Positions 11,271 through 24,467 are shown, counted from the first letter of the stretch. The stretch: DNA of 64,000 nucleotides from Siphonodentalium dalli (GCA_032622095.1 CP136067.1:62508893-62572892), one strand, 5' to 3'. Notes: generated by a model from the sequence alone, not told the origin. Program-made: numbers and translations.

Positions 11271-12011
11271 ACAATTAAACCTTGAAATAACAGTACAGAA
11301 GAAAGGTTTTTGTAACTGACTGATCTCTCTATGAATATTAAATTCACTTGGTTAGACTTAAATTAGGGAAGCGATTCATGAGTGTCATTGAAAGCAGATA
11401 CATGTATAAGCATGCATGGATGTGGTAATTTTAATAGTCCTCAAAATAGCCTATTTTGGTGAGCAATATACAAGGTGATTACATGTACCATCGTAGCAAA
11501 AGTATAATCTAATTCATTCTCAGTAATTATATTTTTGCATGCTTATTCAAAAATATAATATGACCATACGCTAGCGTAATTAACGAACCACAGCTAAACC
11601 ACAAGCATAAGCTAGGATATATCTGTGCCCTTTTTAATCTTATGAAAATAACTTCACAGATGCATATTCCCATAAAATAAGATTCACTCAGGACTTATAT
11701 CGTGATGTGTTTATGATTAATTTCACTCCAGACACGCACAAGGGTTCATCGAAAGAGTTGGTCTAATAGCTAGCAATTTTGTGTATAAATTAGGTCAATC
11801 AAACATCAGGTCATGTGAGAAATCAGAGGTTCACAAACAAACTACGAGCTCTCAACTCAGACTTAAAACATACAAAAACAATTAAAAAGCCGTCCCTTTT
11901 GTACAAATTATTATAGAACATAATCACCCAACATCAAACTAAAACTATTCAAAAATCAAGACTGTTGGTTGTTGACAAGAGGGGAGTATTTTACTGAAAT
12001 TAACCATTATA
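11271..12011. other. INO80D intron 2 spacer
   Basis: AT-rich. I see no gene or defined repeat. Confidence 0.4.
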
Positions 12012-12073
12012 TTACTGACGCAATCCAATTGAGATGTGTACTATACTGACGCAATCCGATTGAGATGTGTACT
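12012..12073. repeat. Direct duplication of a 31-bp unit
   Basis: The unit ACTGACGCAATCCAATTGAG... occurs twice in tandem with one difference (CCAATT versus CCGATT). It is a short recent duplication with no visible function. Confidence 0.7.
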
Positions 12074-12739
12074 ATATGAAGAAGCTTGTCGATTTCAGAA
12101 ATGTCATCATGTCGATTTCAACGAAACTCGACGAGCAACGTCATCATGTAGCTTTCACCATCGACCGAATTCGCAATAACCTGAATGTATCTTCTGCTTT
12201 GTTCATAAGTGTGTGTTCCCTGTCGATTCACGAAAATGGAAGGATATCTAAGGATTATCAGATTCACGTATGTACTCTGTAATATTAGGATAATTTAAAC
12301 GCGATATAATAACGTTTGCATGAATCATCGAATTTCGACTCCAGTATCGCCCAGGGTGATTAAGATTTTCTCATTGCACGCGCGATTTATATTTTAGGCC
12401 ACTCCAATGAAAATATTTGACAGTCCTTATTATATCATAATTATGTTCTCAATAAAATGTAAACAGTGGCTACGAATGAACTTCACTGTGCATAATTCCG
12501 ATAGTAACTCCCCTCATTTTGGAATGCTGGCCATTGAAAGAAGCACACGTTTATTTCCGATTACAACATTAATGCTTTAAGCCCACCAATCTACTGTGCG
12601 ACAAAAGTGGTCGCAAAAATTCAAAATACAATTATCGTATTAGATAATAATTGGTGACGTCACCAAATCAGATATAGTCTATATACGACCCAAAGCGTAT
12701 TTCTAAATAGTAAATCACCAGTTGCTACCTGACACTCAC

Positions 12740-14007
12740 CTGTAGAATACATGCAATGTCGACTAGCTGGCCTCTGTACCAAACACTTATCAGACAACTT
12801 GCTTCTTTCTGGTCGAATTTTCTTCTTAGATTCAGCCTCAATAGATGAGCGAGATCTTGATGACGTTAATACTGAATTTTTAGCAAATGAGACAACTGAT
12901 TTAGGTGCGGTATAAGGAGGTGGTGGGGGAACATGCGTAACTCCACTGTCCATTAGTCTGTTAGATGTGAATGTTGAGGTTTGAGAAGTGGGCAACATAT
13001 CATGATTCTGTAAAGGAACCGTTGTGAAAAGAGGTGACGCAGATATTCTATGTGCTATGCTCACTCGATTGTCCAATCCAGGATAAGGAGGGGGAGGTGG
13101 ATACTCCGGTGGCAGCTGAGGAGCTGGGTGGTGTAAACTCTTCACACTTTGAGTTAATCCTGGAAACACATTTGCATTGGAAATCACCTTTTTCACATCG
13201 GAGTGCCTGATTCGCTCTGAGTTAGTAACTCCATTAACACAGAATGAGCTACGAGGAGTTACATTAGACTTAGATGGGAGACAAATTGAGTCCAGACTTG
13301 AGGTGGATTTAGTGTCTTCTGATAAGGGTGTCACATCCAATGAAAATGAAAGACTGTTACATGAGGGTGTGGTCGTATCTTGAGACCTCTTCATTTTATC
13401 TTTTATTCTATTTTGTGCAATCTTAGTCTGCAGTCTATTCATGGTACGAGAGCTTTTAACTTTCCCTTTCATTTTAGCCTCTATCTTGATCCGTGGTTTC
13501 TCCAGTTTTTCTGCCAATTCTGGAAACATTTTAGCAATGGAAGATCCACCTGACCAACTTGATACACAGTCCCCACATTGAGATTTTGTGGTTGAACTGT
13601 TGACACTACATGATGATGATGACGGGATATCAGCTCTAAGCGGTGATGATGCTGACGTAACTACTGCTGTATTTTGTGGTGTGGATGGCCCATTTTGCAC
13701 AGGATCTGGGAAAGCATAGGGATCCTCTGGATCATCATTGTCCCCTGAAGGGGTGGGCCTATGGGACGCAACTCTAAACTTGTTCTTAACTCTGTCCTCA
13801 AAAGAGACTCTGTTTTCAGTCAGAGAACAGATGCTTGGGAGGGCATCTTTCTCCCCTTTGACACTAGCAGGTCCTTCTTTCTCTCCTTTGATATTGGCGA
13901 GACCCTCTTTCTCTCCCTTGATGCTGGCAAGACCTTCTTTTTCTCCCTTTTGCTTTCTCTCCTTTCTGGGCAGCAGACCAAGCACTTGCATGTGGTTGTT
14001 GCAATAT
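12740..14007 (-). CDS. INO80D: INO80 complex subunit D-like, coding exon 2
   Basis: This large exon (1268 nt) has acceptor TTTCACAG at 14015-14008 and donor ACAG|GTGAGT at 12739. The first residues (YCNNHMQVLGLLPRKERK) complete the N-terminal domain begun in exon 1 and match human YCNSHLQVLGFIPKKERK. The protein numbering here starts at the exon 1 Met. Four tandem 10-residue units of the KGEKEGLASI type cover about 93-132. PEDPYAF (about 166-172) and RLQTKIAQNR (about 264-273) correspond to human LEDPFAF and KLQSKLAQNR. PPEYPPPPPY (about 372-381) and PPPPPY (about 433-438) are PPxY-like, potential WW-domain ligands. The rest is low-complexity serine-rich sequence, probably disordered. The open frame beyond the donor (to 12660) is intronic read-through. 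Confidence 0.9.
13830..13949 (-). repeat. Coding minisatellite: four 30-bp units inside INO80D exon 2
   Basis: The units encode KGEKEGLASI, KGEKEGLANI, KGEKEGPASV and KGEKDALPSI. Human INO80D has a short basic stretch at this point and no such repeat, so this looks like a lineage-specific expansion right after the N-terminal metal-binding domain. Copy number may vary between individuals. Confidence 0.8.
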
Positions 14008-14243
14008 CTGTGAAACAATTTAAGTGACAATATAATTGATGTTTGTCAGTCCAATATGCAAGTATTGGTGCTGACAATTTGTTAATTTAATTAATATTTA
14101 ACATACGTTTGAAAAGTCAACAGTGAAATACTGGCAGAGGCTCCAATGAACTTATCATCAATCAAAGACTATTTAATCACAGTTAATAAAATATAATTAA
14201 CAATGCAAGCACAATGTTTGTTCAAAGGTTTTGTCAGTTTGGC

Positions 14244-14274
<31 letters not shown>

Positions 14275-15089
14275 GTATGCAAAGGAAGTAGGCATATTAA
14301 AATGTTGGAATCGAAAATGAAATAATTTAATTAAGACACGGCATCATCCTGGTAAAGTTTTGCTTCTTATCCATGGACATTTTACTGCATGCCAAAATGC
14401 TGTTGATTGTTGCTGGTTTACCATGTACACTTAAAGGGACGGGCGGCCTTCATGGTAGGTTATAATTTAGAATTAACATTTATCAAATTATGAATAAATT
14501 TTCTCAAGAATAGACTAAAGACTAATAGTATAGCATAATGATGATATGGATGTGATAATATTCACAAAACACGCTTTGTGTCAGAGAAAATGCAGGTTGA
14601 GTGTTGTTTAGTTTCTCACAAAAAGCACAGTGAATTGTTTATAAGCAGAGTCACAATATTGCGTCAGTTACCTTCTTTAGATTCGTGCGCATTATATGTC
14701 CGTTGTAAAATCTCTAAGATGGTGTGTCTTCAACTTCCAACTCACATTTATGAGTGAGTACCCTTTTCCCCAAACTGGGCTATCAACACACCAAAGTGTA
14801 AACCAATCCAACAATTAAAGGGACCCAAGGCACTTGCAGCGGGTATAGGTGCACAAAAATTTAAGTCAGTAAAACATCACCACTAAAGAAATAGATCAAC
14901 TTTTTCTTATACAGCTTGCTAAAATTGCACGATGGCAGTGTATTGTCACAAATACAGTTTTAATTATAAAGGATCCCCAGATTTCACCAAAGCCAAAGGG
15001 GTAAAGGAGAAGATCACTCGATCTTTGCGACCATCCCGTGAACGAAATCCCAGGTGCTTAGCACCCAACTACTTTCTCTCACCAAAGCC
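14008..15089. other. INO80D intron 1, 3' part
   Basis: It contains an (AT)n tract at about 14240-14267. Otherwise I see no gene or defined element. Confidence 0.45.
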
Positions 15090-15848
15090 AACTAGAGGTG
15101 TGACTGTCCCAATGGGACTACGGATACCCCCCTTTTAAAAATACTAAGATGTTTCACATGTCAGTAAACATTTAGTTAAAATAATAAAATAACAGTTCCC
15201 ATTGCAGGTGTACAACCATAACCCTAATCTTAAACCTATTGACCGAAAATTGTAGGAATAAAAGTCGAAAAAGGGGAATAACTCCACACAAAAAATGCCG
15301 GACAGACGTCATAATCGCAGGTGCACAGGTTCCCATGGTACTAAATATCAGTTCCAAGATTAAAAAACATTGACCGAAAAATGTAGGAATAAAAGCTTGG
15401 ACAAAATTATGCATGTTGCAAAAAAAGTTTCTAAGTTGAAAAAGGGGGATAACTCCACCAAAAAATGTCAGACAGATGTCATAATCGCAGGTGCACAAGT
15501 TCCAATGGTACTAAATATCTGTGCCAAGTTTTAAAAAAATTGACCGAAAAATGTAGGAATAAAAGATCGGACAAAAGTATACATGTTGCGAAATATTTCT
15601 AAGTCGAAAAAGGGGGGATAACTCCAAAAATAAAAGTCCGACAGACGTCATAATCGCAGGTGCACAGGTTCCCATGATGGTTGATGTCTGTGCCAAGTTT
15701 CACAGAAATTGATCAAAAAACGACTGAGAAAAACTCCGGACAAATTTGTGTCCACGGACGGACGGACGACGGACGACGGACGACGGACGGACGGACGGAC
15801 AAGCTGACTCCAGTATACCCCCCCTAACTTCGTTGCGGGGGGTATAAT
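15090..15848 (+). mobile_element. Pearl-like non-autonomous element, copy B
   Basis: It has the same start (AACTAGAGGTGTGACTGTCC), unit sequence, GGACGGACGG tract and terminal hairpin (TATACCCCCC...GGGGGTATAAT) as copy A. It holds three ~170-bp units (CATAATCGCAGG near 15309, 15479 and 15649) against about two in copy A. The difference in unit number points to unequal exchange or slippage after or during mobilisation. Confidence 0.8.
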
Positions 15849-16632
15849 AAGAGGCTAGAGCTCAGCATCAAGTATGTCAAATCTACACCATGTGCATTTG
15901 GTTGGTGTCGATTTCTGCGTTCGGATTACGGAGGAAAAAATTTAAGTATTTGTTCACTTATGGACTAGAAAAGCCATTCGATGTTCGGAAAAGAGAGGTT
16001 CCAGGTTATAGAGGTGATTTTTAGTGAGAATGCACTTGGGTGAATTCGGGACCAGACAAATTGTTCGATATGGAGAGGGAATTGGTTTATAGAGGCTCCG
16101 GTTTGGAAAGGTTTTACTGTATCCATTATTGATAGTTCTCCAATAACAAAATTTTGTGTGTGAAACCATTGTTTATATGTAAACAAATCTGTTAGTGATT
16201 TGTCAACAAACAGCTATTAAATCGTGTAGTAAGTTCAAATATTTCAGTCTGAATATGATTTTTAGAAAACAATTTCAATGCTTTGACCTTTTCCAATGTT
16301 TACCATCAGGTTTTGATTAAACTTGGGTATTTTATTGGACTAATTGGACTTTTATAAGTAATTCCACTGTACTCTAAGGTTCCTATTAATAGTGATGGCC
16401 TAATAATAATGATGGGTTAGATTTTTGACTAAAATTAATAATAGTGATGGTAATTTCACTCGATGTCTCTTTGCCAAATAATAGTGATCATGGGAAATTT
16501 TCTCCAAAAATAATAATAGAGTTGACACTATTTATATTAGACACTGAGAGTTCTTCACCACATTGTGGTTTATGAAGTTACCAAAAATAATTCATGTCGG
16601 ATCAAGGATGGAAATATTTTACAATCTAAGGG
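15849..16632. other. INO80D intron 1 spacer
   Basis: AT-rich, with several AATAATAGTGATGG phrases between 16390 and 16540 that may be an old repeat. No gene was seen. Confidence 0.4.
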
Positions 16633-16640
16633 CCCACAAG

Positions 16641-19600
16641 CAGGGTTCACAATATTTTCATTTGGCGAAAATAAATTTCATTTGGCAAAACTGTTGGCAA
16701 GTTGGTTTTTAAATTATGTGATGAGAACTATCTTGTCATAACACATCATCAAAAGTTGATTATCCATTACCTGTACATGCATGTATGCCAACTTACAGAC
16801 GATGCAAAGGGAAACCCGATCAACAAATCTATCAACATAGTAGTAAGCCGTGATATGTCGAAAGTGATAGATGTGTGTGTGTAATTTGCTTTAGTGTTCA
16901 CAAAACAGTAATATTTACCTTCTTTCTGTTTTTATCAAACTGGTTGAAATATGGCAGTCAGAAATAAGACTTCTGTAAATGTTTCATTGCGGCTGGTATA
17001 ACTAATTTGTTTGTAATAGGCTCTCAAGGTAGATTATGGTACTTTGCATGAAACAGCAAAAGGTAATTATAAAATAATTTTTACAGTTAATCCCCTTTGT
17101 ATGCATGGATTGGCACTGCGTATGAAGCAATTTTGAGTTTTATCTAGACTAGTCCGTCGCCCTTTCGTGGATATCAGTAAACATAACACTGGTGTTTTTT
17201 TGGAAAATGTTGGGGTACAATATAGCGTATATTTACTTGTACAATAAAATAGTGTATAAAAGTCAAGACTGACCTCAACGGTATACATTTATAATTTTAT
17301 ATAGTTTGTGTTAACTATCCAATTAGGTGTGTTTTGTGTCATAACTATACTAGTTGCATATTAATACATTTAAATCCCACCACGCTGTTAATATCCAACG
17401 ATCCACCTATAATAACATGTTATGATGGTCCCTCACATAAATACATTCCGACCGACAAGCAAGCCAGGTAATGCCATCTTTTATTAAATTCAGGGATAAA
17501 ACACACATGATTATTACATTGAGTTACCTCCGTCAACGGAATGCATTAATACAAGTAGACATCCGGGTACTGATACGGTGGGCCATGCTCATCGATATGC
17601 CTGCCATTGTTTATGATACAGCATACATCAGTCCTGAAATCCTTGGAATACAGTCATAGTCAAAAGTGACTATCAAATTAATAAACACTACTTTATGTGT
17701 GTAGAGTAGTCGAGTAGCGTATCTTCAATAGTAATTAATACTAATTATTCATTTTATAGTTGGTGTCAAGGTCTGTGCTTACTGCTTAGCTGATGTACAT
17801 GTCACATGTTATACTAAGTGATATATAGTTTTATGCTTGGACTCCCAACACGACGGTACCGCCTAAATGTGTTTTCTGGATTTTGTCTATCCTACTCATG
17901 TTGTCCTTTATTTCGTTACGGGTTGGACTTATTGCGGTACCGGTACCTATTTCTTTAGGACTCCACTTGGTTTGTTGAACAGATTACCCGTAAAACAGTG
18001 TATCGTTTCAAATGGACTCTCAGGCATGGGCACTGAGAGCCGTGTATTTATTTTATATTAATCTATATATATATTGTAACATTAATAAAAATAGATAATC
18101 TGTATAAAATTAATAAACACTATTAGATATGGGTAATATTGAGAAACAAAGGTGAGGCCTTTAAAGGCCTGGCATGTATAGCCGAGGTTGAAGTTGGTGG
18201 TGAAACAACAAGCTGAAATCACAAATGTTGAGACTTGGAGACCTGGGATGAGAAAAAGTTGTTAAAAACCCGGACTCCAGAAATAAGGGAGGGTGGTGGG
18301 AAAAGAAATATGTGTGTCAAATAATGGAAGTCAACAAGGGTTGAATAAATTGTCAAGTTCAAAATTTTTGTTCCCAAAAGATAAACCCGACTTCCCTGTA
18401 CAGAAATCTCTACGCAAAAGATAGAGTTAGGATTAAATTATTTCGTCCTCAATTTTGACCATTTATCTAACTCTGATTGGCTGACCCACACTGAACTTAT
18501 CTTCCAAGTTCATGTCTTCGATTGGCTCTCAGCGAACTGGCCTTAATTACAACGACCTTGACCTTATCCTTACTGTTGTTTACCTCAATCAAGATGTGTT
18601 ATGGTTTCCGTCTGTGCATAAAGCCAGCTAAAGTGCCTTGCCCCAAGCTGTGTATTTGATTTTCGTTAAGTCGAGAACGATGACAGTTGCCAAACGTTTG
18701 ACTGTGAACTCTATCTTGGTTCCTTGTTTGACAAATAAGTGAAAAATAATTAGAATAATATCTGGTAGTTATGATTTTTCGCCTTCCAGTGCTTGTCCCG
18801 ATTCGCTGTTGACATCGGACACCCAATTCGAATCGAAATTGATTCGTTGCCGAATTTCCGATTAGCAGCGCCCTAATGTATGCTATGATTGCTGTGATGA
18901 GAGACTTGTAGCTTGATAACTGTCTAGCAACATTTAACACAATTTCCTGGAGTCGCTTATGTATTGCTACTTTGATATGTATTAGTAATACTAGCTTGCT
19001 TTACTAGCTCATTTTACCTGTGTAGGTGGTTAGATTTTCCACATTATATAACAATGATGAAAAATGAAAATTTCCTTCAAATTCCCCAATAGAGATGGGC
19101 GGTATTGAAATTTCAATCTCAGTATCGGTATCAGTAAATTTTCATTGATTTACCTCGGTAACGGTACGGTAATCGGTATTGCTATTAAATTATAAGACCA
19201 GAGCAGAGATTCCCGGTAAATTGCAGTAATTCAAGTTTTTAACTTAACAATATACATGTATATATGCCCACGGTACACGGATTTAAGACATTCGTGACAA
19301 CAGCTAAATTAGGCAACAAAATGACCTACACAATTTACATGCATGCCATCGCACCGCTTTTGAAAAGAATAAGAGATTGCATCAATGCATGACTACAATA
19401 TTTTTTCGTATCAATTTTATTTTCGTCAAATTTCCGTGAGTGAATAGAATTGTGAGTAGTAATCAGTTATCACAATTCACAAATTTATGAAAGTTTGCGC
19501 GATGTCATGAAAATCGGCAAACCATGGCAATTTCCGAACTGCAGATGCCCAAACCCATCGCGTGGTTCATATTCTTCTCCCTGCAGTGTAATATACCATC

Positions 19601-20546
19601 CATGTATACATGTACATGTATATAAGAGACCCTCTTATTTATAGCAGGCTAGCTATAGCACATGGTGCTCAAGCATTAATTTAAAGTTATCACACAACCT
19701 TTTTCTGGTCATGATATAGGCACATACATGCAAATGCATATAATATACCGGTAAGTATATATGTTTAATAAAGTAACTTATAGTAGGATATACATGTATA
19801 TGTACCGACATATGTGTGCACAACTTGCCAAGATATGCTATTTACAATTGACAAGATCAGGTTGTATCATATAATCTGCACTGTGTATATATCAAGTCAC
19901 TATTGCATCACCGTCTCATTATAAATAACTTGTGGGGGTTTCAATTTTGTGTGCACCGGGACCCTCCATAACACATGCTTCGAGTCCAACTTGGACACAG
20001 ATTATAAAATGATTCCTGTACCGAGTTGCCGACGCATTTTCCAGTTTGCACGGACACAGAAATTGACACATAACGCTCCAGCTATAGTCAAACATCATGA
20101 TGTTAGTTACACTGTCATTAATATGTCGTAAAGATCAAAGATGCCTCCGGCCATGTGTGCCCTTGATGTAACAACGTTGCAATAGACTAATACATGTAGT
20201 ACCGACTTGTTACACCGAGTTATAATTATTCTCTGATTGTCGTTGCTTACGGTTAACAGGTCAAGCAATTTTCATGACTGGTCTCGGCCGCGGTGACAAG
20301 GACACACACACAAGTTGGCAACACATGAATAATTTCCTTACCGAAAATACGATATTTCTAGTTTAGATTCGGTACGGTAAATCGGTATTACGCTGATACC
20401 ACACGGTAAATACCGAGTACCGCCCATCTCTATTCCCCAATTATAAACCCTCAATTCAAATTGGCTAATCATTTTGAAATTTGGCACAAAAAAATGTCAT
20501 TTGGCAAGATTTTGGCAAGAGAAAATTTGGTCCAGCGCCAACCCTG
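16641..20546. mobile_element. hAT-like non-autonomous element (3.9 kb) with a nested insertion
   Basis: The left end is CAGGGTTCACAATATTTTC at 16641. The right end in reverse complement is CAGGGTTGGCGCTGG. The flanking 8-mers are CCCACAAG (16633-16640) and CCCACAAC (20547-20554), 7 of 8 identical. Both subterminal zones carry several TTTGGCA / TTGGCAAG motifs. I found no transposase. It holds another element at 19090-20432 and lies in INO80D intron 1. Confidence 0.6.
19090..20432. mobile_element. hAT-like MITE nested in the 16641-20546 element
   Basis: The terminal inverted repeats start TAGAGATGGGCGGTA at both ends. A perfect 8-bp duplication, TTCCCCAA, sits at 19082-19089 and 20433-20440. 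Near both ends are runs of CGGTA/ATCGGTAT motifs. No coding capacity was seen. The 8-bp duplication places it in the hAT superfamily or a relative. Confidence 0.85.
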
Positions 20547-20678
20547 CCCACAACTTCAGAAGAAATAAATGGACAAAACGTGTTACAGATGGATATTATT
20601 CCCTTCATGCTTCATGAATGCTTACCAGTAGACATATTGTAAATCATATTTGTCATAAATATGTAAACTAGTACTCAC

Positions 20679-20896
20679 TCTCTAGTCTCATTTTTGGGTA
20701 TCGCTTGCGTGCATGTCTGTCCACTGGATTTAGCAACATATGCACACCGCTTGAATGGTGCAGTAGGGTCCTCTAGGATATGCCTCACACAGAAGGCATA
20801 CCCATTTAGTCGTCGCTGGTTACAACACTTGCTACTGAATGAACATAGCGGCTTGTTGTCGATCGCAGAAAAATGGATGTTCTTGCCTTCATACAT
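20679..20896 (-). CDS. INO80D: INO80 complex subunit D-like, first coding exon
   Basis: The start codon at 20896-20894 begins MYEGKNIHFSAIDNKPLC, almost the human INO80D N-terminus. RRLNGYAFCVRHILED, TAPFKRCAYV and QTCTQAIPK follow, the C-x-C-x-H metal-binding signature of the INO80D/KANSL2 zf-C3Hc3H domain. The donor is GA|GTGAGT at 20678. It leaves two bases that exon 2 completes, giving exactly the spacing seen in the human protein. This start is preferred over upstream in-frame codons because the match to INO80D begins here. The encoded subunit belongs to the INO80 nucleosome-remodelling complex. Confidence 0.95.
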
Positions 20897-20933
20897 GGCA
20901 GCTGAACAGATGCACATTGGAACAACCCTCAAC
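20897..20933 (-). other. INO80D: Probable 5' UTR of INO80D after a spliced leader intron
   Basis: TTTACAG at 20940-20934 on the minus strand is a good splice acceptor 37 nt before the start codon. A candidate upstream non-coding exon ends at 21335 with donor TTTTG|GTGAGT. It covers roughly 21410-21335, and its 5' end is unknown. If right, transcription starts somewhere past 21.35 kb. No TATA box or CpG-rich tract was recognised. Confidence 0.4.
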
Positions 20934-21410
20934 CTGTAAATTAAGATCAAATAAATCATTTGAAATTTAATGTACTAGGTATTACATGTATGCCTATCTC
21001 GATACTCATGGAGTCTGCTGAGGTAAGTTTTAATAAATAAAAAAAATTTGTATGGCCAGCCTCATTTGAACAGATTTGCTTACCAATGATCCAAGGAACA
21101 TATGCAACACACCAAATATGAGCTCAAACAGCCTGGTGTATCAGAGAAGATGCCCTGAGAGGTTCAGTAAATTCACTGAATAGAACAGTGCTAAGTCTGC
21201 TGCTGCCTCCCCCTTTTTGACAAGCACACCCCACTTGAATTCCAGTCACCAACTTACCAAAGACACTAACAACATAAGGCCTAAAAAAAAGATATTTCGT
21301 CATCCTAACCGGACTGCCCAACGGGCTAACTCACCAAAATTTATTGCTTCTCCATAATTTGTTTCCGTATCAACCTACATCAGCTGCACAGCGCCCTTTG
21401 TTGTGAGCCT

Positions 21411-22182
21411 TTTGTGATGTCTAACATAACGACATAACAGATATGATATCTGCATTTATTATCTTTTGCTTTGTTTTTTGAGTAAAACCATTCAGTAAAC
21501 CTCATAGCCTCCGCAATGGAATAAGGGCAAGGAGTACAGAATGGCGAAAAACATAGAAGCATCCATGAAAATCTTGCATTTTATCCAATGTTGTTATACA
21601 GAAAGTATGAAACAACTCAAATCATACAGCCATCAGTAGATTCATCACAAATAATAATGCGAGTTCTCCGTGAAATGTCGGATGGATCGAATTAAAAGCA
21701 TAGATCTGTTACAGTTTTGTGGTAGAAAAAGAATACAAATCAGTGATCCACATTTGCGAAGATTATACATCTCGTGCACTGATTCATACCAAACTGCAGA
21801 CCATGCTAAATGTGTTGAAAAAGAAAGACGATATTGAAATATAGCATTGATATGTTTACACTTTCAACATCACAATAGTGGGGTGAAACTTTATAAACTG
21901 GTGACACTATAGTTAATTCAATCAGCTAGTAAAAAAAAATTATCTAAAAAATCTACAACCAAGCCACCCTACTGACCCCCTTTGTAAGTGAAAATGAACT
22001 ATAGCATAGTTTTTCAGTTATTGTTAATTAGCACTTATTTTCACATCACCAACAGTATTTCGCACAGTACCTATTGTACTTTGTACATATTTTTCATGTT
22101 TGCCAGTCAGCAACTTTTTATCACTTTGTTCCCTTCATATTAAACTTTATGCATTCGTATCCATAATATCACCAATATTTGT
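21411..22182. other. Region upstream of INO80D
   Basis: It may contain the INO80D promoter, but no clear element could be named. I see no gene. Confidence 0.35.
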
Positions 22183-22190
22183 GATATAAC

Positions 22191-22962
22191 CAGGCTTGTC
22201 AAAAGTACCGTCGGTATCTGGATTATCGCCATTTATCGGAACAGAGACTGTTCTGATGTGATACCGTGGTACTTGTACTTTTAATAACATAAAGGTCATT
22301 AAATGACAATTACAAATTATATGCTATGGAGTATATTTCAAACAAATTATTCAGTTATGTGAACTGAGTGTTTAAGTTTTGAATATTTGTGGGACATTGC
22401 GTCACTGCCGGTATAACATCCGTCTTCCCGATCGTCAAATTTGTGCAACCTCATAAAGATGAATGTTGGGATTGTGGGCCATGGGGAAATAACAATGAAG
22501 AAGTTAAGAGCACTAAATTGGGAGTTGAAATTGCATCTTTGAGCATGAAATAAAACAGGTTACCTCTAAAAGCTTATAATGATGTGTAATTGCACGTCAT
22601 GCACATGCAATGACAACTGAGTTGACTGACAAGTGACACGTCATCACTTTGATACATTGATACAAAGTTACCCCAAATAAACTGACAGCTTTCAACTATG
22701 GAATGTACACTTTATATCAGTTACCTAACCATTTCCCGACACGAGGTGATCATAAACTGGCACCCACTAATTTCCGTGACATGTTAGGAGAGTATACTTT
22801 AACAAATCGACAATAAACATAGATGCATAAGCTGACTGTTCTTCTGATTTTCGTACAGTCTGTTGAGTACCGAGTACCACCGGTACTTGGCTACAATACC
22901 AGTACTGCGAAAACGGCCAAGTTTCGGCAGGACCGATGGACCGATACTGGTTGACAAGCCTG
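22191..22962. mobile_element. hAT-like MITE, 772 bp
   Basis: Both ends start CAGGCTTGTCAA (the right end in reverse complement). A perfect 8-bp target duplication, GATATAAC, is at 22183-22190 and 22963-22970. Subterminal CGGTATC/ATCGGT motifs resemble those of the 19090 and 25838 elements. Non-coding. Confidence 0.9.
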
Positions 22963-22970
22963 GATATAAC

Positions 22971-24465
22971 TAACTCATAATTTGCATATTCATCTAATTA
23001 CTACCCCAATTAACTTCTATCATCCCCATCTTATTCACATTTATCCAAACTGTCATTACATTGTATTCTTTCTGGGATTTCCCTGGTCTTCATTTCAAGC
23101 TATATAAATAGTGACTTCATTGGTAACTTGAGCATTTTGTTGTTATCTTAGTGATTTCAGACAATTTTGTCTGTGACGTCTTTTTGAAGGTAGTTGGGTA
23201 TAGCAATTTATGTGGGTAGTACTACCCACAGGGGTGGTCGCGTCATATAAAAGAGCCAACGCTACCCAGAGTAGGAACACTCCAACAGATTACGTCGTTG
23301 AGTTAACAGCTGTCAACTTGACTGACTTGTATTTAAATAAAAGGTCGGCCGACCACAGTGTCCCCCGACCATGTGGCCAGTCGATGCCGCTTTGTTAAAG
23401 AAATTAAAAAAAATGTTGAAATGTTCTAAGTCGAAAAGGTTAATAATTCCGTAAAAAAATAATTTTTCCGTCATCTATATACATGTTGCACATCTCCAAT
23501 ATGTGGGTAACAATAGGCTGAAGTTTCAAATATCTACGATCAAAACTGTAGGAGGAGTTGATTACACCATGAAGGTACCCTCATACAGAAAATTATAAAC
23601 GAGAGGCCGATCACCCATACCTTGGCGATACCGATTAGCTATTTTAATAAATCCTTACACCAACCTTTTCATGAGTGCAAAAGTTTCAACAATTCACACC
23701 TTACTATTATGGTCACAAGTGGAAACAGACTTATTGGGCACCTTGCTCACATAAACACAATAGCAACACGGATGTGGCATTAGATTTCAACCTATTAGGT
23801 CACTCCAACACAGATATGTCTAAAAGAGTGATAAAGCTAATTAAGCTCAATCCATAGTCAGAGAGAAGCACAATATTTGTTAAAGACAAAATAGTTAAGA
23901 CATTAAGTAGATAAACATCATAGCAACTCCATTTATGTGCTTATTACATTGGAATGTGAGACATAACATATTATGTTTTAATGTTTTTTTTATTTATTTT
24001 TTATTATGTTTTGTGTTAATTGCAAATTAAAAATTCATGGGATCATTTAGATGGGAGAAAAGGTTTAATATTTCCGATTCAAAAACCAATCAATACATGA
24101 ACAACTATACAAGTGAGGGATGTATAGACCTGGAAATAAAATGATTGATAATGATTGGATATAAAATGTTTTAATGCAGAATTTTCAGATAGCTAGAGGT
24201 AGGATATGAGATTGGTCAGATTGAAAATATTAGATTCATTACATTGGATAGCATACTGTATGACTATGGAATGGGGTGGGTTAATTTTCTTCTAAGCTGA
24301 TCATTGGAAAGATATAATGTATGTTAACAGCGGAAATATAATTAAAGTTATGGTTAATATTATCAAAACCATTCAATCGATACCAAAATATATACAGGTG
24401 AAGAATGTGTCATCATTAACATGGATGCAATTATTTATATAGTGATCATGTGAAAAATATTTAGT
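22971..24465. other. Intergenic, with a pearl-type fragment
   Basis: Between about 23400 and 23660 are phrases typical of the window's interspersed repeats (TTCTAAGTCGAAAAGG, CGAGAGGCCGATCA, CCTTGGCGATA). The remainder is AT-rich with no gene seen. Confidence 0.45.
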
Positions 24466-24467
24466 TA

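Noticed and set aside
18599-18940. 113-codon minus-strand ORF as an INO80D leader exon
   Set aside because: It lies within the 16641-20546 element, downstream of the true start exon. No conservation or splice logic was seen.
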